Shown: positions 36,140 through 45,214, counted from the stretch's first letter. The stretch: 64,000 bases of DNA from Paenibacillus sp. 37 (GCF_008386395.1 NZ_CP043761.1:6882001-6946000); one strand, 5' to 3'. Translations and numbers: made by a program. Notes: generated from the letters alone by a model not told the origin.

Positions 36140-36700
36140 ATGTCTGATAACAAAACAATTTTGTACATTGCTATGAGTTTGGATGGATATATCGCAAGAC
36201 TGGATGGTTCAGTCGATTGGTTATTTGATGTGGAAGGTAATGGTGGAGACAACGGGTATGCTGCCTTTTATAAAACGATCGGTAGCGTTGTTATGGGACG
36301 TTATACGTATGAAGAGGTGCTCACACTTTCCGAAGATTTCCCCTATGCGGATCGGCCAACATATGTGCTTTCTCGCTCGGAACAGCCGCCCTCTCCACAT
36401 GTACAGTTTACAACCGAGACAGTAGATACGCTCATTCCCCGGTTAAAGCAAACTTCTGATGGAGACGTGTGGGTTGTGGGTGGCGGAATACTGGTTCAAG
36501 CTGTGTTAGCAAAAAAATTGCTGGATGAGATTGAAGTCGCCATCATTCCCAAAATTCTTGGTGAAGGCATTCCCTTATTCCCGACAGGCACTGTGCCAAG
36601 CCAATTCAAAATGATCCGAACCCAGACGCTGGGACAGATCATTTCAATTCGTTATGAGGTACAGAACAGCGGCACAACGGACACACCCTCGAATGTCTAG
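36140..36700 (+). CDS. Dihydrofolate-reductase-like (RibD C-terminal domain) oxidoreductase
   Basis: A 186-aa protein of the RibD C-terminal/DHFR fold. It begins TILYIAMSLDGYIAR, followed by VDWLFDVEG, SVVMGRYTYEE, YVLSRSEQPP and the nucleotide-binding DVWVVGGGILVQAVL, then EVAIIPKILGEGIPLFP. These are hallmarks of the small NADPH reductases of the YyaP/YwjB type, whose substrates are unknown. ATG 36140 is taken because GAAGGGAG ends 8 bases before; ATG 36134 would be too close. Divergent from, and probably controlled by, the WYL regulator. Confidence 0.88.
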   Translation: MSDNKTILYIAMSLDGYIARLDGSVDWLFDVEGNGGDNGYAAFYKTIGSVVMGRYTYEEVLTLSEDFPYADRPTYVLSRSEQPPSPHVQFTTETVDTLIPRLKQTSDGDVWVVGGGILVQAVLAKKLLDEIEVAIIPKILGEGIPLFPTGTVPSQFKMIRTQTLGQIISIRYEVQNSGTTDTPSNV

Positions 36701-36712
36701 ATAAGTAGAAAA

Positions 36713-36802
36713 GGAAAAAGACCATTCTTATGATGAAGGGACCTCATAAAGTTAGACACCATCTAACTATTGGGGTACATTTCATGAAAGAGTGGTCTTT
36801 CC
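36713..36802. repeat. 90-bp near-perfect palindrome, resembling joined IS ends
   Basis: The outer arms GGAAAAAGACCA and TGGTCTTTCC continue inward through TGATGAAGGGACCTCATAAA and TATTGGGGTACATTTCATGA to a GTTAGA-CACCA-TCTAAC tip. The whole piece folds back on itself. GTTAGACA and TGGGGTACATTTCA are phrases found at the ends of IS3-type elements, but no transposase is present. It may act as terminator for the two converging genes. Confidence 0.6.
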
Positions 36803-36818
36803 ATTACTATATTTCAAG

Positions 36819-37943
36819 TTATCCTATCATTCCTCGTACATATTCCGTTAACACCTCTGCCGTCCTACGGTGAGATAACTCGCCTGGATGGGTGCGTGCC
36901 CCTACCGTCTCTTCGGTTGTATCAGGAAGCTGGATAATCATAACCTTACGATCTCCTGTCCCCTTTGTATACGCATCAATCGCACGGTAGATGGCGGGCA
37001 TCATGGGAAAACCAAGCATGCCATAAGCCCATACGAGATGTGCCGCCGGATTGTTTTTCCGAAGTTTGGACAGGAACTGTTCCACCGCTTTCTCAAAAGC
37101 AGCCAGATCCTCTTCATGATACGTACCGTCTTCGTTCAAACGTTGCTTGTACACCTTGCCCGTGTCGGGGTCTTTCCACTCAGGTGACTGAAATGCACCC
37201 CCATCATTGCTGCCCAGGTTCACGACTACCACATCCGGCTGCCAGGAACCAAAATCATGCTGATCTCCTGCGCCTAGCGCATCGTTACGTTCACCAGTAA
37301 GCAAGCCACAGACCTGTTCGTAATACTCGGGGATGTTCCCTTTTGGATTGTTATCCCAACTTGTCAGCACACCCCAGCCACTTTGCGAGATGACCCGATA
37401 CTCCGCATTCAGCGCTTCTGCTGTCATAAACGTATAATTATGTATGGCGCTGAGCCACATCGGAATCCAATCTTCCTCCGCTTTTGCTCCAATCGCACCT
37501 TCGCCAGATGTAATACTGTCACCAATGAACTCGATCTTGTACGGTTTTTCCTGCACAGGCAGGAACGCTCCATCGGATTTCACCGCATGAATCTGCAAGG
37601 CACAACCCGGGTCACCACTCATCGCTTGAACATCCTTTACGATCCGTACATTCTTCACCAGATCTGCGTTCATGCCCCGGAATACACAGACCCAGTACCT
37701 TCCCACCGTTAACATCTGTCTGCTCACCGGAACACCGTTGATCAGAATGCTGATCCATGACTCATACATGTCATACTGTGACTCTACTTCAACCCATAGT
37801 TCGGAGCCCTGTACATTGAGTTCGACTGCACTCCCCGTCCAAAATAACGTCAACGGCGATCGCTCTTGAGTCGTTCTACCATGCACTTTAAGATTTCCGA
37901 TCTTAGGCAGAGCATATACCTTTAAATTCTCATTAGATATCAC
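36819..37943 (-). CDS. SGNH/GDSL hydrolase, carbohydrate-esterase-2-like
   Basis: A 374-aa protein without signal peptide, so probably intracellular. The N-terminal half (about 10-130) is a beta-sandwich with LFWTGSAVELNVQGSELWVE, and the C-terminal SGNH domain starts with FIGDSITSGEGAIG (nucleophile Ser), continues with LGSNDGG (Asn of block III) and ends with THPGELSHRR (block V His). This order, a jelly-roll followed by the esterase, is that of CE2 acetyl-esterases that deacetylate plant polysaccharides or oligosaccharides. GTG 37943 lies 8 bases after AGGAGG. Its role fits the xylan and pectin enzymes elsewhere in the window. Confidence 0.82.
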   Translation of the reverse strand: MISNENLKVYALPKIGNLKVHGRTTQERSPLTLFWTGSAVELNVQGSELWVEVESQYDMYESWISILINGVPVSRQMLTVGRYWVCVFRGMNADLVKNVRIVKDVQAMSGDPGCALQIHAVKSDGAFLPVQEKPYKIEFIGDSITSGEGAIGAKAEEDWIPMWLSAIHNYTFMTAEALNAEYRVISQSGWGVLTSWDNNPKGNIPEYYEQVCGLLTGERNDALGAGDQHDFGSWQPDVVVVNLGSNDGGAFQSPEWKDPDTGKVYKQRLNEDGTYHEEDLAAFEKAVEQFLSKLRKNNPAAHLVWAYGMLGFPMMPAIYRAIDAYTKGTGDRKVMIIQLPDTTEETVGARTHPGELSHRRTAEVLTEYVRGMIG

Positions 37944-38007
37944 GGTGCAAACCTCCTACGTTTGGCTCAAATTATAAGCTGGCTCTCTACATGTCTCGGA
38001 TGTACGC

Positions 38008-38376
38008 TTAGCTGATATTATGCAACTTTTGAAGCGCTTCCTTTTTGTTTTTCAAAAAGAAAACATGCTTGCCATTGTTGCACTCATAGATGAAATCTCT
38101 CAAGCTCTTGCTGTTATGTTCTTCGAAATCTCCCACAATAGCAAGCTTAACATGATAGTTCACGTACTTCTGCAAAATCTCGCCTGCAAGTTTGGTTCTC
38201 AGTTCGAAGAACTCTTCCGTGATGTTCGATTTGTCGATAATGAGTTTATCAGCATCATCGGTATACCTTACCGAAGCCATCAAATCCAGTGCATCTTGAG
38301 CATTGTTGATGACGATGCCATCACTTTCAATAATGGCGACCTTGGAATTGCCTTGTTGATCAATAGTTATGTTCAT
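38008..38376 (-). CDS. DUF4180 protein
   Basis: A 122-aa cytoplasmic protein with the DUF4180 pattern: KVAIIESDGIVINNAQDALDLMAS, then DKLIIDKSNITEEFFELRT, LAGEILQKYVNYHVKLAIVGDF and a closing GKHVFFLKNKKEALQKL. The fold recalls STAS-like alpha/beta proteins; function is unknown. ATG 38376 follows AAAGGAG by 8 bases. It lies just after the truncated response regulator described at 38439-38534, which it probably replaced or came to adjoin through a deletion. Confidence 0.82.
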   Translation of the reverse strand: MNITIDQQGNSKVAIIESDGIVINNAQDALDLMASVRYTDDADKLIIDKSNITEEFFELRTKLAGEILQKYVNYHVKLAIVGDFEEHNSKSLRDFIYECNNGKHVFFLKNKKEALQKLHNIS

Positions 38377-38438
38377 TTCACTTTCTCCTTTGGACATCGT
38401 CTTAGGGAATTCGGCTTTTGGATATGAGATACCATATC

Positions 38439-38534
38439 TCAGTTATTCATCTTTTCAATCGTCTCCATATAGAACACATGCAGCACACTCCGGCTTACCA
38501 CATCATCATCCACGATCATGATAGAAAGTGTCAT
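38439..38534 (-). pseudogene. Truncated response regulator (31 codons left)
   Basis: A frame overlapping the end of the GHKL kinase gene encodes MTLSIMIVDDDVVSRSVL, an excellent receiver-domain beginning with the acidic triad, then diverges (HVFYMETIEKMNN) and stops. A receiver needs about 120 residues, and no continuation exists in any frame in the 60 bases before the DUF4180 gene. The start overlaps the kinase stop as is usual for coupled kinase-regulator pairs. Confidence 0.7.
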
Positions 38535-39825
38535 CGACATCGGCCCCCTTGATCAGATTCATTTTGGGAATAGCTATAACAAATGTTGTCCCTGTCTCTC
38601 CCGAAGACGCCGACTCTACCTTAATTTGTCCCGCCAACGACTGGACGATATCACGCACATGGGACAGGCCAATGCCCGTCGCGGCAATGCCAACTTCATT
38701 GAACTTGGTTGTGTAGCCCGGTTCGAAGATGACATCCCGTTTGGCTTCAGGTACACCTTTTCCAGAATCCATCACGACGAATTGTACTTTTTCTTCCTGC
38801 TCATACACACGAATTCGGACCGCCCCGTCATGCTCAATCGCTTCTACCGCATTGGCAATCAGGTTATTCATTACCGTGAGAAGAGGAATGTAATACGGAG
38901 ACTCACAATCATACTGTTGCTCAATATCGATCTCGACCTGCTTATGCAGCATTTCGCTATATTTTCGATTTGCTTTGCTGGCAAAGTTCAGTACTTCAGA
39001 CAGGCTCATGTTAACCGCTTTTTCGTTATCATACAGCTTCAGCAGACCCGCGAGAATACGTTGTGAATCCTTCTTCACTTCATGAATCTGTTGAGCGATG
39101 CCCAGGGTACGCTGACTGTATTGATTCATGTCCTGCTCCCGGAGATCGCGATATAGATCATAGCTGTCTGCCGTAATGCCTTCGATCGTATTCATCGCTT
39201 TCTTCAGGTAAAAGACCTCGCTATACAGACCCGAGTTCACACTCAGCATCTGCTCCATCCGCTTCTCCTGCTCTGCATGTAAAAGCCGCATCTGCCTCAC
39301 CGCAATGCTGTTATATAGCCCAATCACAAAGTAACTTCGCAGACCACCTACCACAAGCAGATACAACCATTCCTTCATATAAAAGATATTGGTCCCGCTT
39401 AACATTCCGCGAAAAAGAAGCTCAACAAGATTAGAGGAGAAATCGATACATGTGATTAACCCGCCGAGCAGAAGAGGCTGCATCTCATGGAATCGATGCT
39501 TGAACTTGCTAAGTCCATAGGCAAAGACCACATAATACACACCTGCCCCCAGATTGTCCCTCATGCTTTCCAGTATGGAGACGGTCTGCACATGATTGAT
39601 GAGATCTGCTGACTGAAATAGCAAATTCGCGATACCTGTCAGGATCCCTGTCTTCACATAAGACAAGTGTGGCATGATCATCAGCAGAAATAAAAGGATG
39701 CTAACCCCCAGCCCGATTCGGAAGTAATCTTCCCGGAACGGATTTATCTTGAATTGCGCCCCTACCGCTGTGGCAAAGGCAATGGCCGTCATCTGTACAT
39801 TTTCATTTTTGACCCAATTGCGCAT
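38506..39825 (-). CDS. Membrane sensor histidine kinase, GHKL/Spo0B-like
   Basis: A 439-aa kinase. Residues about 10-180 hold six hydrophobic segments without a large external domain (YFRIGLGVSILLFLLMIMP, GVYYVVFAYGL and others). A helical region follows with HAEQEKRMEQML and a candidate phospho-acceptor His in QQIHEVKKDSQRI, then a GHKL ATPase domain with NNLIANAVEAIEHDG, VMDSGKGVPEA and TGIGLSHVRDI. This architecture is close to kinases of the DcuS/GlnK/YcbA group. The response regulator expected downstream is only a remnant, so the kinase is probably orphaned. ATG 39825 is chosen, 8 bases after GGTGA; GTG 39837 is possible. Confidence 0.85.
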   Translation of the reverse strand: MRNWVKNENVQMTAIAFATAVGAQFKINPFREDYFRIGLGVSILLFLLMIMPHLSYVKTGILTGIANLLFQSADLINHVQTVSILESMRDNLGAGVYYVVFAYGLSKFKHRFHEMQPLLLGGLITCIDFSSNLVELLFRGMLSGTNIFYMKEWLYLLVVGGLRSYFVIGLYNSIAVRQMRLLHAEQEKRMEQMLSVNSGLYSEVFYLKKAMNTIEGITADSYDLYRDLREQDMNQYSQRTLGIAQQIHEVKKDSQRILAGLLKLYDNEKAVNMSLSEVLNFASKANRKYSEMLHKQVEIDIEQQYDCESPYYIPLLTVMNNLIANAVEAIEHDGAVRIRVYEQEEKVQFVVMDSGKGVPEAKRDVIFEPGYTTKFNEVGIAATGIGLSHVRDIVQSLAGQIKVESASSGETGTTFVIAIPKMNLIKGADVDDTFYHDRG

Positions 39826-39954
39826 CGATCTCTTCACCCACTATAACAACGTTTAGCGCCTACTGCCGGAGCCCGCGCTTCTAATGTTAAACATACTAAC
39901 ATATGAAAGATGCATTAGAAATAATTAAAAATAGGGACTGGATGCGCAAGCAAA

Positions 39955-39992
39955 ACAAAAGGCCGGAAGTCTTCACTTCTGCGGCCTTTTCC
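39955..39992 (-). terminator. Terminator of the hybrid-kinase operon
   Basis: AAAAGGCCG-AAGT and ACTT-CGGCCTTTT; on the minus strand followed by TTTTGTTTTG. It directly abuts the hybrid kinase stop codon. Confidence 0.85.
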
Positions 39993-42900
39993 TTATATCT
40001 TATCCGGAATATCAAATGATACCATCGTGCCCTCACCCGGCTCACTTACGATCGACAATCCCCGACCATACCGTTGCAGCAATCTGCGGTTTGTATTCAC
40101 AATGCCTATTCCGCCTTTTCCACCTGGCGTAGCATGTAGCAGTTCTGCAACCTTCTCCGGTTCCATACCTTTGCCATTATCCTTCACCTCAATACGGGTA
40201 TAACCCTCATGACGAGTGATGGATAGGCATAACGTACCGCCTACATTGCGGCTTAATAGACCGTGTCTGACGGCATTTTCAATCAAAGGCTGAATTGATA
40301 ACGGCGGGAGAAGCAACGGAAGGTCCGGCTCTACGTTTAATACCACCGACAATCGATCTTCGAATCGTGTTTTTTCAATATAAAGATAGGCTTCAACGAG
40401 TTCCAGCTCATATGATAATTTCACCAGTTCCCCTGTGTTGAGATAGTTGAAGCTGATCCGTAAATAAGATGAAAAAGCTTCACCAAGCTTCCGCATATGC
40501 TCTGTATCAATATCACTTAAGACCATAAGTGAATTCAGCGTATTGAACAGGAAGTGAGGCTGAATCTGAGCCTGCAAATAAGCGGCCTCCATGCGCAGGC
40601 GCTCTTGGATAGACTGATTTAACAAGGTCAATGCACGTATCCGATATTTCAGTTCTACCGCATCTACAGGCTTCGTGACATAATCATTTGCCCCCGATGC
40701 AAACCCCGTGTAGATATCTGGCGGCTGACTTCGTGCCGTCAACAGCAGCACAGGAAGCTCAGACATCGAGAACTGTTCCCTCACCTTCTGGGTTAACTCA
40801 TAGCCAGACATATTGGGCATCATCACATCTGTAATGAGCAGATCCCACTGACGTGTGCCGAGCAACTCCATCGCTTCCTGACCCGAACCTGCTGTAGTTA
40901 TATCATATGGTTCCGTCGAAAGAATGCTGACCAACACATCCAGATTCACCGGATCATCATCCACAGCCAGAATGGTAGCTCTCCCCTCTTTTAACAACGG
41001 AGCCATCTCTGCCGTCGCCAAGGCTTCCGCGTCCCCCATACCTTGGCGGGGTAACAGGAATCCGCCAGGTGCATCTTCCATCATCTCGGCGGCCTGTTCC
41101 CATATCAGGGGAAGTTGTGACTGAGCCTGATTGGCGGCTTCATCCGCGAGTGGCAGATCGAAGCTGAATACCGAGCCCGTTCCGAGTTCCGAGCGAACCG
41201 TAAGTGCCCCGCCGTGCAGTTCTACGAGCTCTTTGCAGATGTTCAGTCCAAGCCCGATGCCTTGTCCGTCACTGATTCCATACGACCCTTGTTCATATGG
41301 AAGGAAAATACGCATCCGTGTATCCTCATCCATGCCAATGCCTGTATCCGTCACATGAATCAGAGCATGTCCTTCACAAATTTCGGCACTTACGGTTATC
41401 GTTCCTTCCTCTGTATGTTTAAGCGCGTTATGCAGCAGATTATACAAAATCTGAACGAGCCTTTCTTCATCAGCCATGACCAGTGGGAACGATTCCGGAA
41501 TCTCCATATGAAGGTGGACTGGTTTCCGTTCTGCCATGAATTGCAGCATGGCGATAATGCCAGGCACAACCGACTGTATGGAAAGAGGACTCTGACGCAA
41601 CACAATGCGGTGCTCCTTCAGTCGGACTACATCCAGTAGATCACCAAGGAGATGCGACATCCGTCGACCGATCGTAACCAGCAACTCCATATCCTCCAGG
41701 CTCCGTTCATCCAACCGGTTTTTCTCTCGGGTGACCACGTTGTGAGCGATGTTAATGATCCCGTGCAGTGGGGTCCGCAGTTCATGTGATGTATTCGCCA
41801 AGAATTGATCTTTAATTTTGTCACCCTTCTGCAGTTCTGTATTCAGCTTCATATTCTCTTTGGCATTCCTGAAGTATTTCTTGAACCAATAGGCGGAGAA
41901 GCCGGTAATGGCAAAGATGATGTCAATAGGGTAATAGACTGTTGTCACATCTCTGGCTGTCTCGGCCACACTCCATAACAGGTTGGATGTAATGCCTCCT
42001 GCAGTAAGCAGCAGAAAAACAATATCCCGGTCTGCCTGTTTCCTGAAGATCATCGTTCCCACGATATATAGAAACCAGATCAGGGATACAAGAAAGAAAA
42101 GGTTAATGAAGTTGTAATGGATCATGGTATATGTAATATGAATGGGCACAACCACAATCACGGCCGTATAGATCAAGGTCATGACAACATGCCACTGTAG
42201 CCATGCCTTTCGTAGATGAACCATCGTTAATCTCTGGAATAACAGCAGGATACAAGCATTTTGCAGCAATAATGAGATCAATCGAATTTTAATGCCCCAG
42301 GTATAATTGATCGGAAGCCATAACATCAAAATATTATCATGACCCATCGTAACCGTGATGCCAACAGTTAAAGTTAATACGGCTCCAACCAGCAAGGATC
42401 GTTCCTGCCGATTAAATGCGTAAAGAATACAGGCATACATGCCGTGAAGGAGCAAAATCAGAAAGATGACCAGCTGAAAACCAATGGAGTACCACCGCGA
42501 GTAATCAACAGCTGCCTGTGAGCCAAAGCGAACAGGTTTGCTAATTCCACCCATATATGGGCTGTCGTAATTGGCTACGCGAATCAGTAGTTCAATGGAG
42601 GTTGTTCCTTCCTGATCGTAGGTCACTGTATATGAAGTACTCCCGGGTATATATGTAATGCTATCCGAGGAGACCTCACCTGTGCCCCCGTTGGCGTCTC
42701 CGTTCAACTCAATCTCGGATGAACTTCGAATCCCCTTGAACCAGAAGGTAACGGGCGTCTGAAGTGGGTCTGTCAAAATACGCAATCGATACGTTCCATA
42801 ACCGTACGAACTCTCATGTTCCTGATTCTGTGCACTCCCCCAGTCTCCTGGGACCTGAACACTCTTCGCACCGCCATCCCTCTTGGAAATATTTTGCAGG

Positions 42901-43130
42901 GTCAGTAATTCGTCCGGGTAAAGTTCCCATTCCCCGTTCAAGTACATAACAGGGGACTGATCCAGATCCACATCTCTCAGATCAAGCACCCCGTTAACGG
43001 CGCGATGTTCATCTACTGTGTTGAATAACTCTGACCATACCGAGCGCATGCCAAGTAACACTCCAAAAATGATTAGCATGATGATCAAATATTTGTAACG
43101 GTCCATACGTTTTGTTTGAAGTAATTTCAT
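39993..43130 (-). CDS. Hybrid sensor kinase: 7TMR-DISM, HisKA-HATPase, receiver, LytS-type kinase
   Basis: A 1045-aa protein. After one transmembrane helix (about 13-31) come an extracellular beta domain (about 45-205, with GEWELYPDELL), seven transmembrane helices (about 215-420), HisKA with His449 in NTSHELRTPLHG, a HATPase domain (NLLHNALKH, DTGIGMDED, GIGLGLNI), a receiver with Asp768 in LLITDVMMPNMSG, and finally a second kinase of the LytS type with His859 in QIQPHFLFNTLNSL and its own HATPase (DNGKGMEPE). Two complete catalytic cores in one chain are unusual. Its ATG follows the SARP regulator's stop by 3 bases and has no ribosome site, so it depends on translational coupling. Ligand unknown. 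Confidence 0.92.
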   Translation of the reverse strand: MKLLQTKRMDRYKYLIIMLIIFGVLLGMRSVWSELFNTVDEHRAVNGVLDLRDVDLDQSPVMYLNGEWELYPDELLTLQNISKRDGGAKSVQVPGDWGSAQNQEHESSYGYGTYRLRILTDPLQTPVTFWFKGIRSSSEIELNGDANGGTGEVSSDSITYIPGSTSYTVTYDQEGTTSIELLIRVANYDSPYMGGISKPVRFGSQAAVDYSRWYSIGFQLVIFLILLLHGMYACILYAFNRQERSLLVGAVLTLTVGITVTMGHDNILMLWLPINYTWGIKIRLISLLLQNACILLLFQRLTMVHLRKAWLQWHVVMTLIYTAVIVVVPIHITYTMIHYNFINLFFLVSLIWFLYIVGTMIFRKQADRDIVFLLLTAGGITSNLLWSVAETARDVTTVYYPIDIIFAITGFSAYWFKKYFRNAKENMKLNTELQKGDKIKDQFLANTSHELRTPLHGIINIAHNVVTREKNRLDERSLEDMELLVTIGRRMSHLLGDLLDVVRLKEHRIVLRQSPLSIQSVVPGIIAMLQFMAERKPVHLHMEIPESFPLVMADEERLVQILYNLLHNALKHTEEGTITVSAEICEGHALIHVTDTGIGMDEDTRMRIFLPYEQGSYGISDGQGIGLGLNICKELVELHGGALTVRSELGTGSVFSFDLPLADEAANQAQSQLPLIWEQAAEMMEDAPGGFLLPRQGMGDAEALATAEMAPLLKEGRATILAVDDDPVNLDVLVSILSTEPYDITTAGSGQEAMELLGTRQWDLLITDVMMPNMSGYELTQKVREQFSMSELPVLLLTARSQPPDIYTGFASGANDYVTKPVDAVELKYRIRALTLLNQSIQERLRMEAAYLQAQIQPHFLFNTLNSLMVLSDIDTEHMRKLGEAFSSYLRISFNYLNTGELVKLSYELELVEAYLYIEKTRFEDRLSVVLNVEPDLPLLLPPLSIQPLIENAVRHGLLSRNVGGTLCLSITRHEGYTRIEVKDNGKGMEPEKVAELLHATPGGKGGIGIVNTNRRLLQRYGRGLSIVSEPGEGTMVSFDIPDKI

Positions 43131-43133
43131 TAA

Positions 43134-44291
43134 TTATTTTTTCATGACTTTGGTTAAACCGAGCTTCCAGTCCTGATACCATTCGGTAATGTCCTCACTG
43201 ATCGGTATCTCCAAATCTTGCTCCATTCTGGTGGTTAAGAGACGATACTGCTCCTCTACACCGAGATCGTTGTGCATTTCATCATATAACTTCATTAGCA
43301 TATAATAACTTTCTTCTTCATCCGGAAGCATATGCTGGATACGTTGTGTACTCTCGATCACTTTTTCCACCAGCCCATGCTGCTGGTAATACAAACTTAG
43401 TTGTCTCATATGATACAGCCACAGATAGCGTAATCTTTCCCGCTCAGGTTCAGCCCACATGTATTCATAATTGCCAAGATAGGTACCCTTATATAGATGA
43501 AGCGCTTGCTCATAGGCATGAACGGTACTTGCGTCTACAACTTTCCATTGCCTGATTTCCCGTTCCCACTGCTCACTATCCAACTGAGCCTCACCCAATT
43601 CGAGTCGATAGCCTGCCTCCAGGTGTCCACTCTGAATCTTGATCATATCCATATTGCAAGTTTTCAGGGTTTGGCGGACATGATAAATCGCAGTGTAGAG
43701 TTGGTGTGCCGTCTTTTCCTCTTCCATTCCCGGCCACAGAAGCTCCAGCAGAACACTTCGATGGACGACCTGGTTCCGGTGGTGAAGCAAGTATGCAAAC
43801 AGCTCCTGCGCCTTGCTTGTACGCCATTTAGCAACCTGGATATCCTTTCCTGGAAGCTTAAACTGAATCTGATTAAAACAGCAAATTAAAGGTACGTTTG
43901 TATCCTTTGAATGCTGCTCCCGTTTTACGCTCAGTTTCTCTCTTACGCGGCTTACCGTCTGCTTCAATCGATCCTTTTGGATGGGCTTCATCACATAATC
44001 CAAAGCCTGTAATTCGAAAGCATGCACCGCATATTGATCGTAACTGGTCACAAATATAATTTCGGTGCCCGGTGTTGCCGTCTGAATCTGTCTTCCCAGA
44101 TCCATACCATCCATCTCCGGCATATGAATATCCAGAAATACAACATCAGGACGGTGCTCCACAATACCCGCCACAGCCTCTGTTGGATTCATATATGTAG
44201 CAATAATTTCAATGCCGCTTACTTCTTTTTCTAGTGATTTTTGAAGGCCTATCAACGCTAGACGTTCGTCGTCAACCAATATCACTTTCAC
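43134..44291 (-). CDS. Response regulator with SARP-type output (REC + winged helix + BTAD)
   Basis: A 385-aa regulator. The receiver (1-120) has the VDDE pair, phospho-acceptor Asp54 in VVFLDIHMPEMDG and Lys in LDYVMKPIQKDR. A winged-helix DNA-binding segment (about 150-240: KAQELFAYLLHHRNQVVHRS, LYTAIYHVRQTLK) is followed by a bacterial transcriptional activation domain of TPR helices (about 245-375). This output class is known from Streptomyces antibiotic regulators and occurs in Paenibacillus two-component systems. It is the first gene of a unit with the hybrid kinase, which follows after 3 bases. GTG 44291 follows GAGGAGG by 8 bases. Regulated genes are unknown. Confidence 0.9.
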   Translation of the reverse strand: MKVILVDDERLALIGLQKSLEKEVSGIEIIATYMNPTEAVAGIVEHRPDVVFLDIHMPEMDGMDLGRQIQTATPGTEIIFVTSYDQYAVHAFELQALDYVMKPIQKDRLKQTVSRVREKLSVKREQHSKDTNVPLICCFNQIQFKLPGKDIQVAKWRTSKAQELFAYLLHHRNQVVHRSVLLELLWPGMEEEKTAHQLYTAIYHVRQTLKTCNMDMIKIQSGHLEAGYRLELGEAQLDSEQWEREIRQWKVVDASTVHAYEQALHLYKGTYLGNYEYMWAEPERERLRYLWLYHMRQLSLYYQQHGLVEKVIESTQRIQHMLPDEEESYYMLMKLYDEMHNDLGVEEQYRLLTTRMEQDLEIPISEDITEWYQDWKLGLTKVMKK

Positions 44292-44468
44292 AGGAGCTTC
44301 CTCCTCGACCCTGAGGCCTTGAGATGTATTTTTTCACTATTATATCATAGGCATTTTAAGTATTTAGCGTTCTTAGTTATCCATTTTTAATTTTTAGCAA
44401 TTTAATTGTATAATACTAAATAGAAGACAGGTTATCAGATCCGGTCTTGGAAGAGAGGAAGGTACCAT

Positions 44469-44966
44469 ATGTCAGATGTTAATCAAAGCTTTGCGCAAGC
44501 CCTTGTCAAATCATTAGTAGGGGAACGTGGCCACATCCGCATCGCCCGTGCTCTACCCGACATCGATGTCACACTTGCTGCTCGTACGCACGATGCCATG
44601 CCATATACGATCTATCAGTTGGTGAAGCACATGCATTATTGGCAGCAATTTATGCTCGACCACTTGGAAGGACGCAAGCCACAGCTCCCTGCTAACGTGA
44701 GTGAGAGCTGGCCTGAGGAGAAGGGCCCACAGGATGAAGCCACGTGGAAGGCAGATATTCAGGCATTCTTGGATGGGGTTGATCAAGCCGTAGCCATTGC
44801 AGAAACTGCACAATTGGATGATCCACTGCTCTATTTCCCGGGTGAAACTAAAGCAGGACTTCTGCGCAATATCGCCTCCCATAACTCGTACCATCTGGGT
44901 GAGATTGTTCTGCTGCGTCGCTTCTACGGCGCATGGCCGCCTCCAGGTGGCGGATATCCGGCGTAA
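44469..44966 (+). CDS. DinB-family protein
   Basis: A 165-aa protein of the DinB four-helix bundle, which often binds a divalent metal through three histidines. Candidate ligands are in LVKHMHYWQQFM and in ASHNSYHLGEIVLLRR near the C-terminus, where the final H-x-x-x-H arrangement is typical. Many members are thiol-dependent transferases or stress proteins; the specific function is not known. Start ATG follows GAGAGGAAGG. It lies alone between the SARP operon, which is divergent, and a terminator. Confidence 0.88.
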   Translation: MSDVNQSFAQALVKSLVGERGHIRIARALPDIDVTLAARTHDAMPYTIYQLVKHMHYWQQFMLDHLEGRKPQLPANVSESWPEEKGPQDEATWKADIQAFLDGVDQAVAIAETAQLDDPLLYFPGETKAGLLRNIASHNSYHLGEIVLLRRFYGAWPPPGGGYPA

Positions 44967-45011
44967 ACCATCTCCACAACAGATCTATTGAACGAATATA
45001 CAGACACATCT

Positions 45012-45046
45012 AAGCTGTGAAAGGACGATTGTTCCTTTTACAGCTT
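45012..45046 (+). terminator. Probable terminator after dinB-like gene
   Basis: AAGCTGTGAAAGGA pairs with TCCTTTTACAGCTT; the following T run is short. Confidence 0.6.
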
Positions 45047-45120
45047 CTTGTGGTTATAGGCAAGTACCATCCATTGAAGTGCCAATTATAATGCTCATGT
45101 CCTGCTCCAGGCTCATATAT

Positions 45121-45158
45121 TACTTCAAAGTACGTATATGACTTTGAGGTGCGTACTT
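45121..45158. promoter_or_regulatory. Candidate HxlR-type operator upstream of PRISE-like reductase
   Basis: AAGTACGTA (45128-45136) and TGCGTACTT (45150-45158) form an inverted repeat with one mismatch; TACTTCAAAGTA at 45121-45132 is palindromic by itself and resembles the TACT-N-AGTA sites of HxlR/YodB regulators. Confidence 0.45.
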
Positions 45159-45214
45159 CTCATCCTTCTTTTTCTGACCCACAATATGAACAGAAGAAGA
45201 GAGGAGCATGTCCA

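Noticed and set aside
43346..43889. Plus-strand frames opposite the SARP regulator
   Set aside because: No ribosome sites, no motifs; shadow of the regulator gene with intact domains on the other strand.
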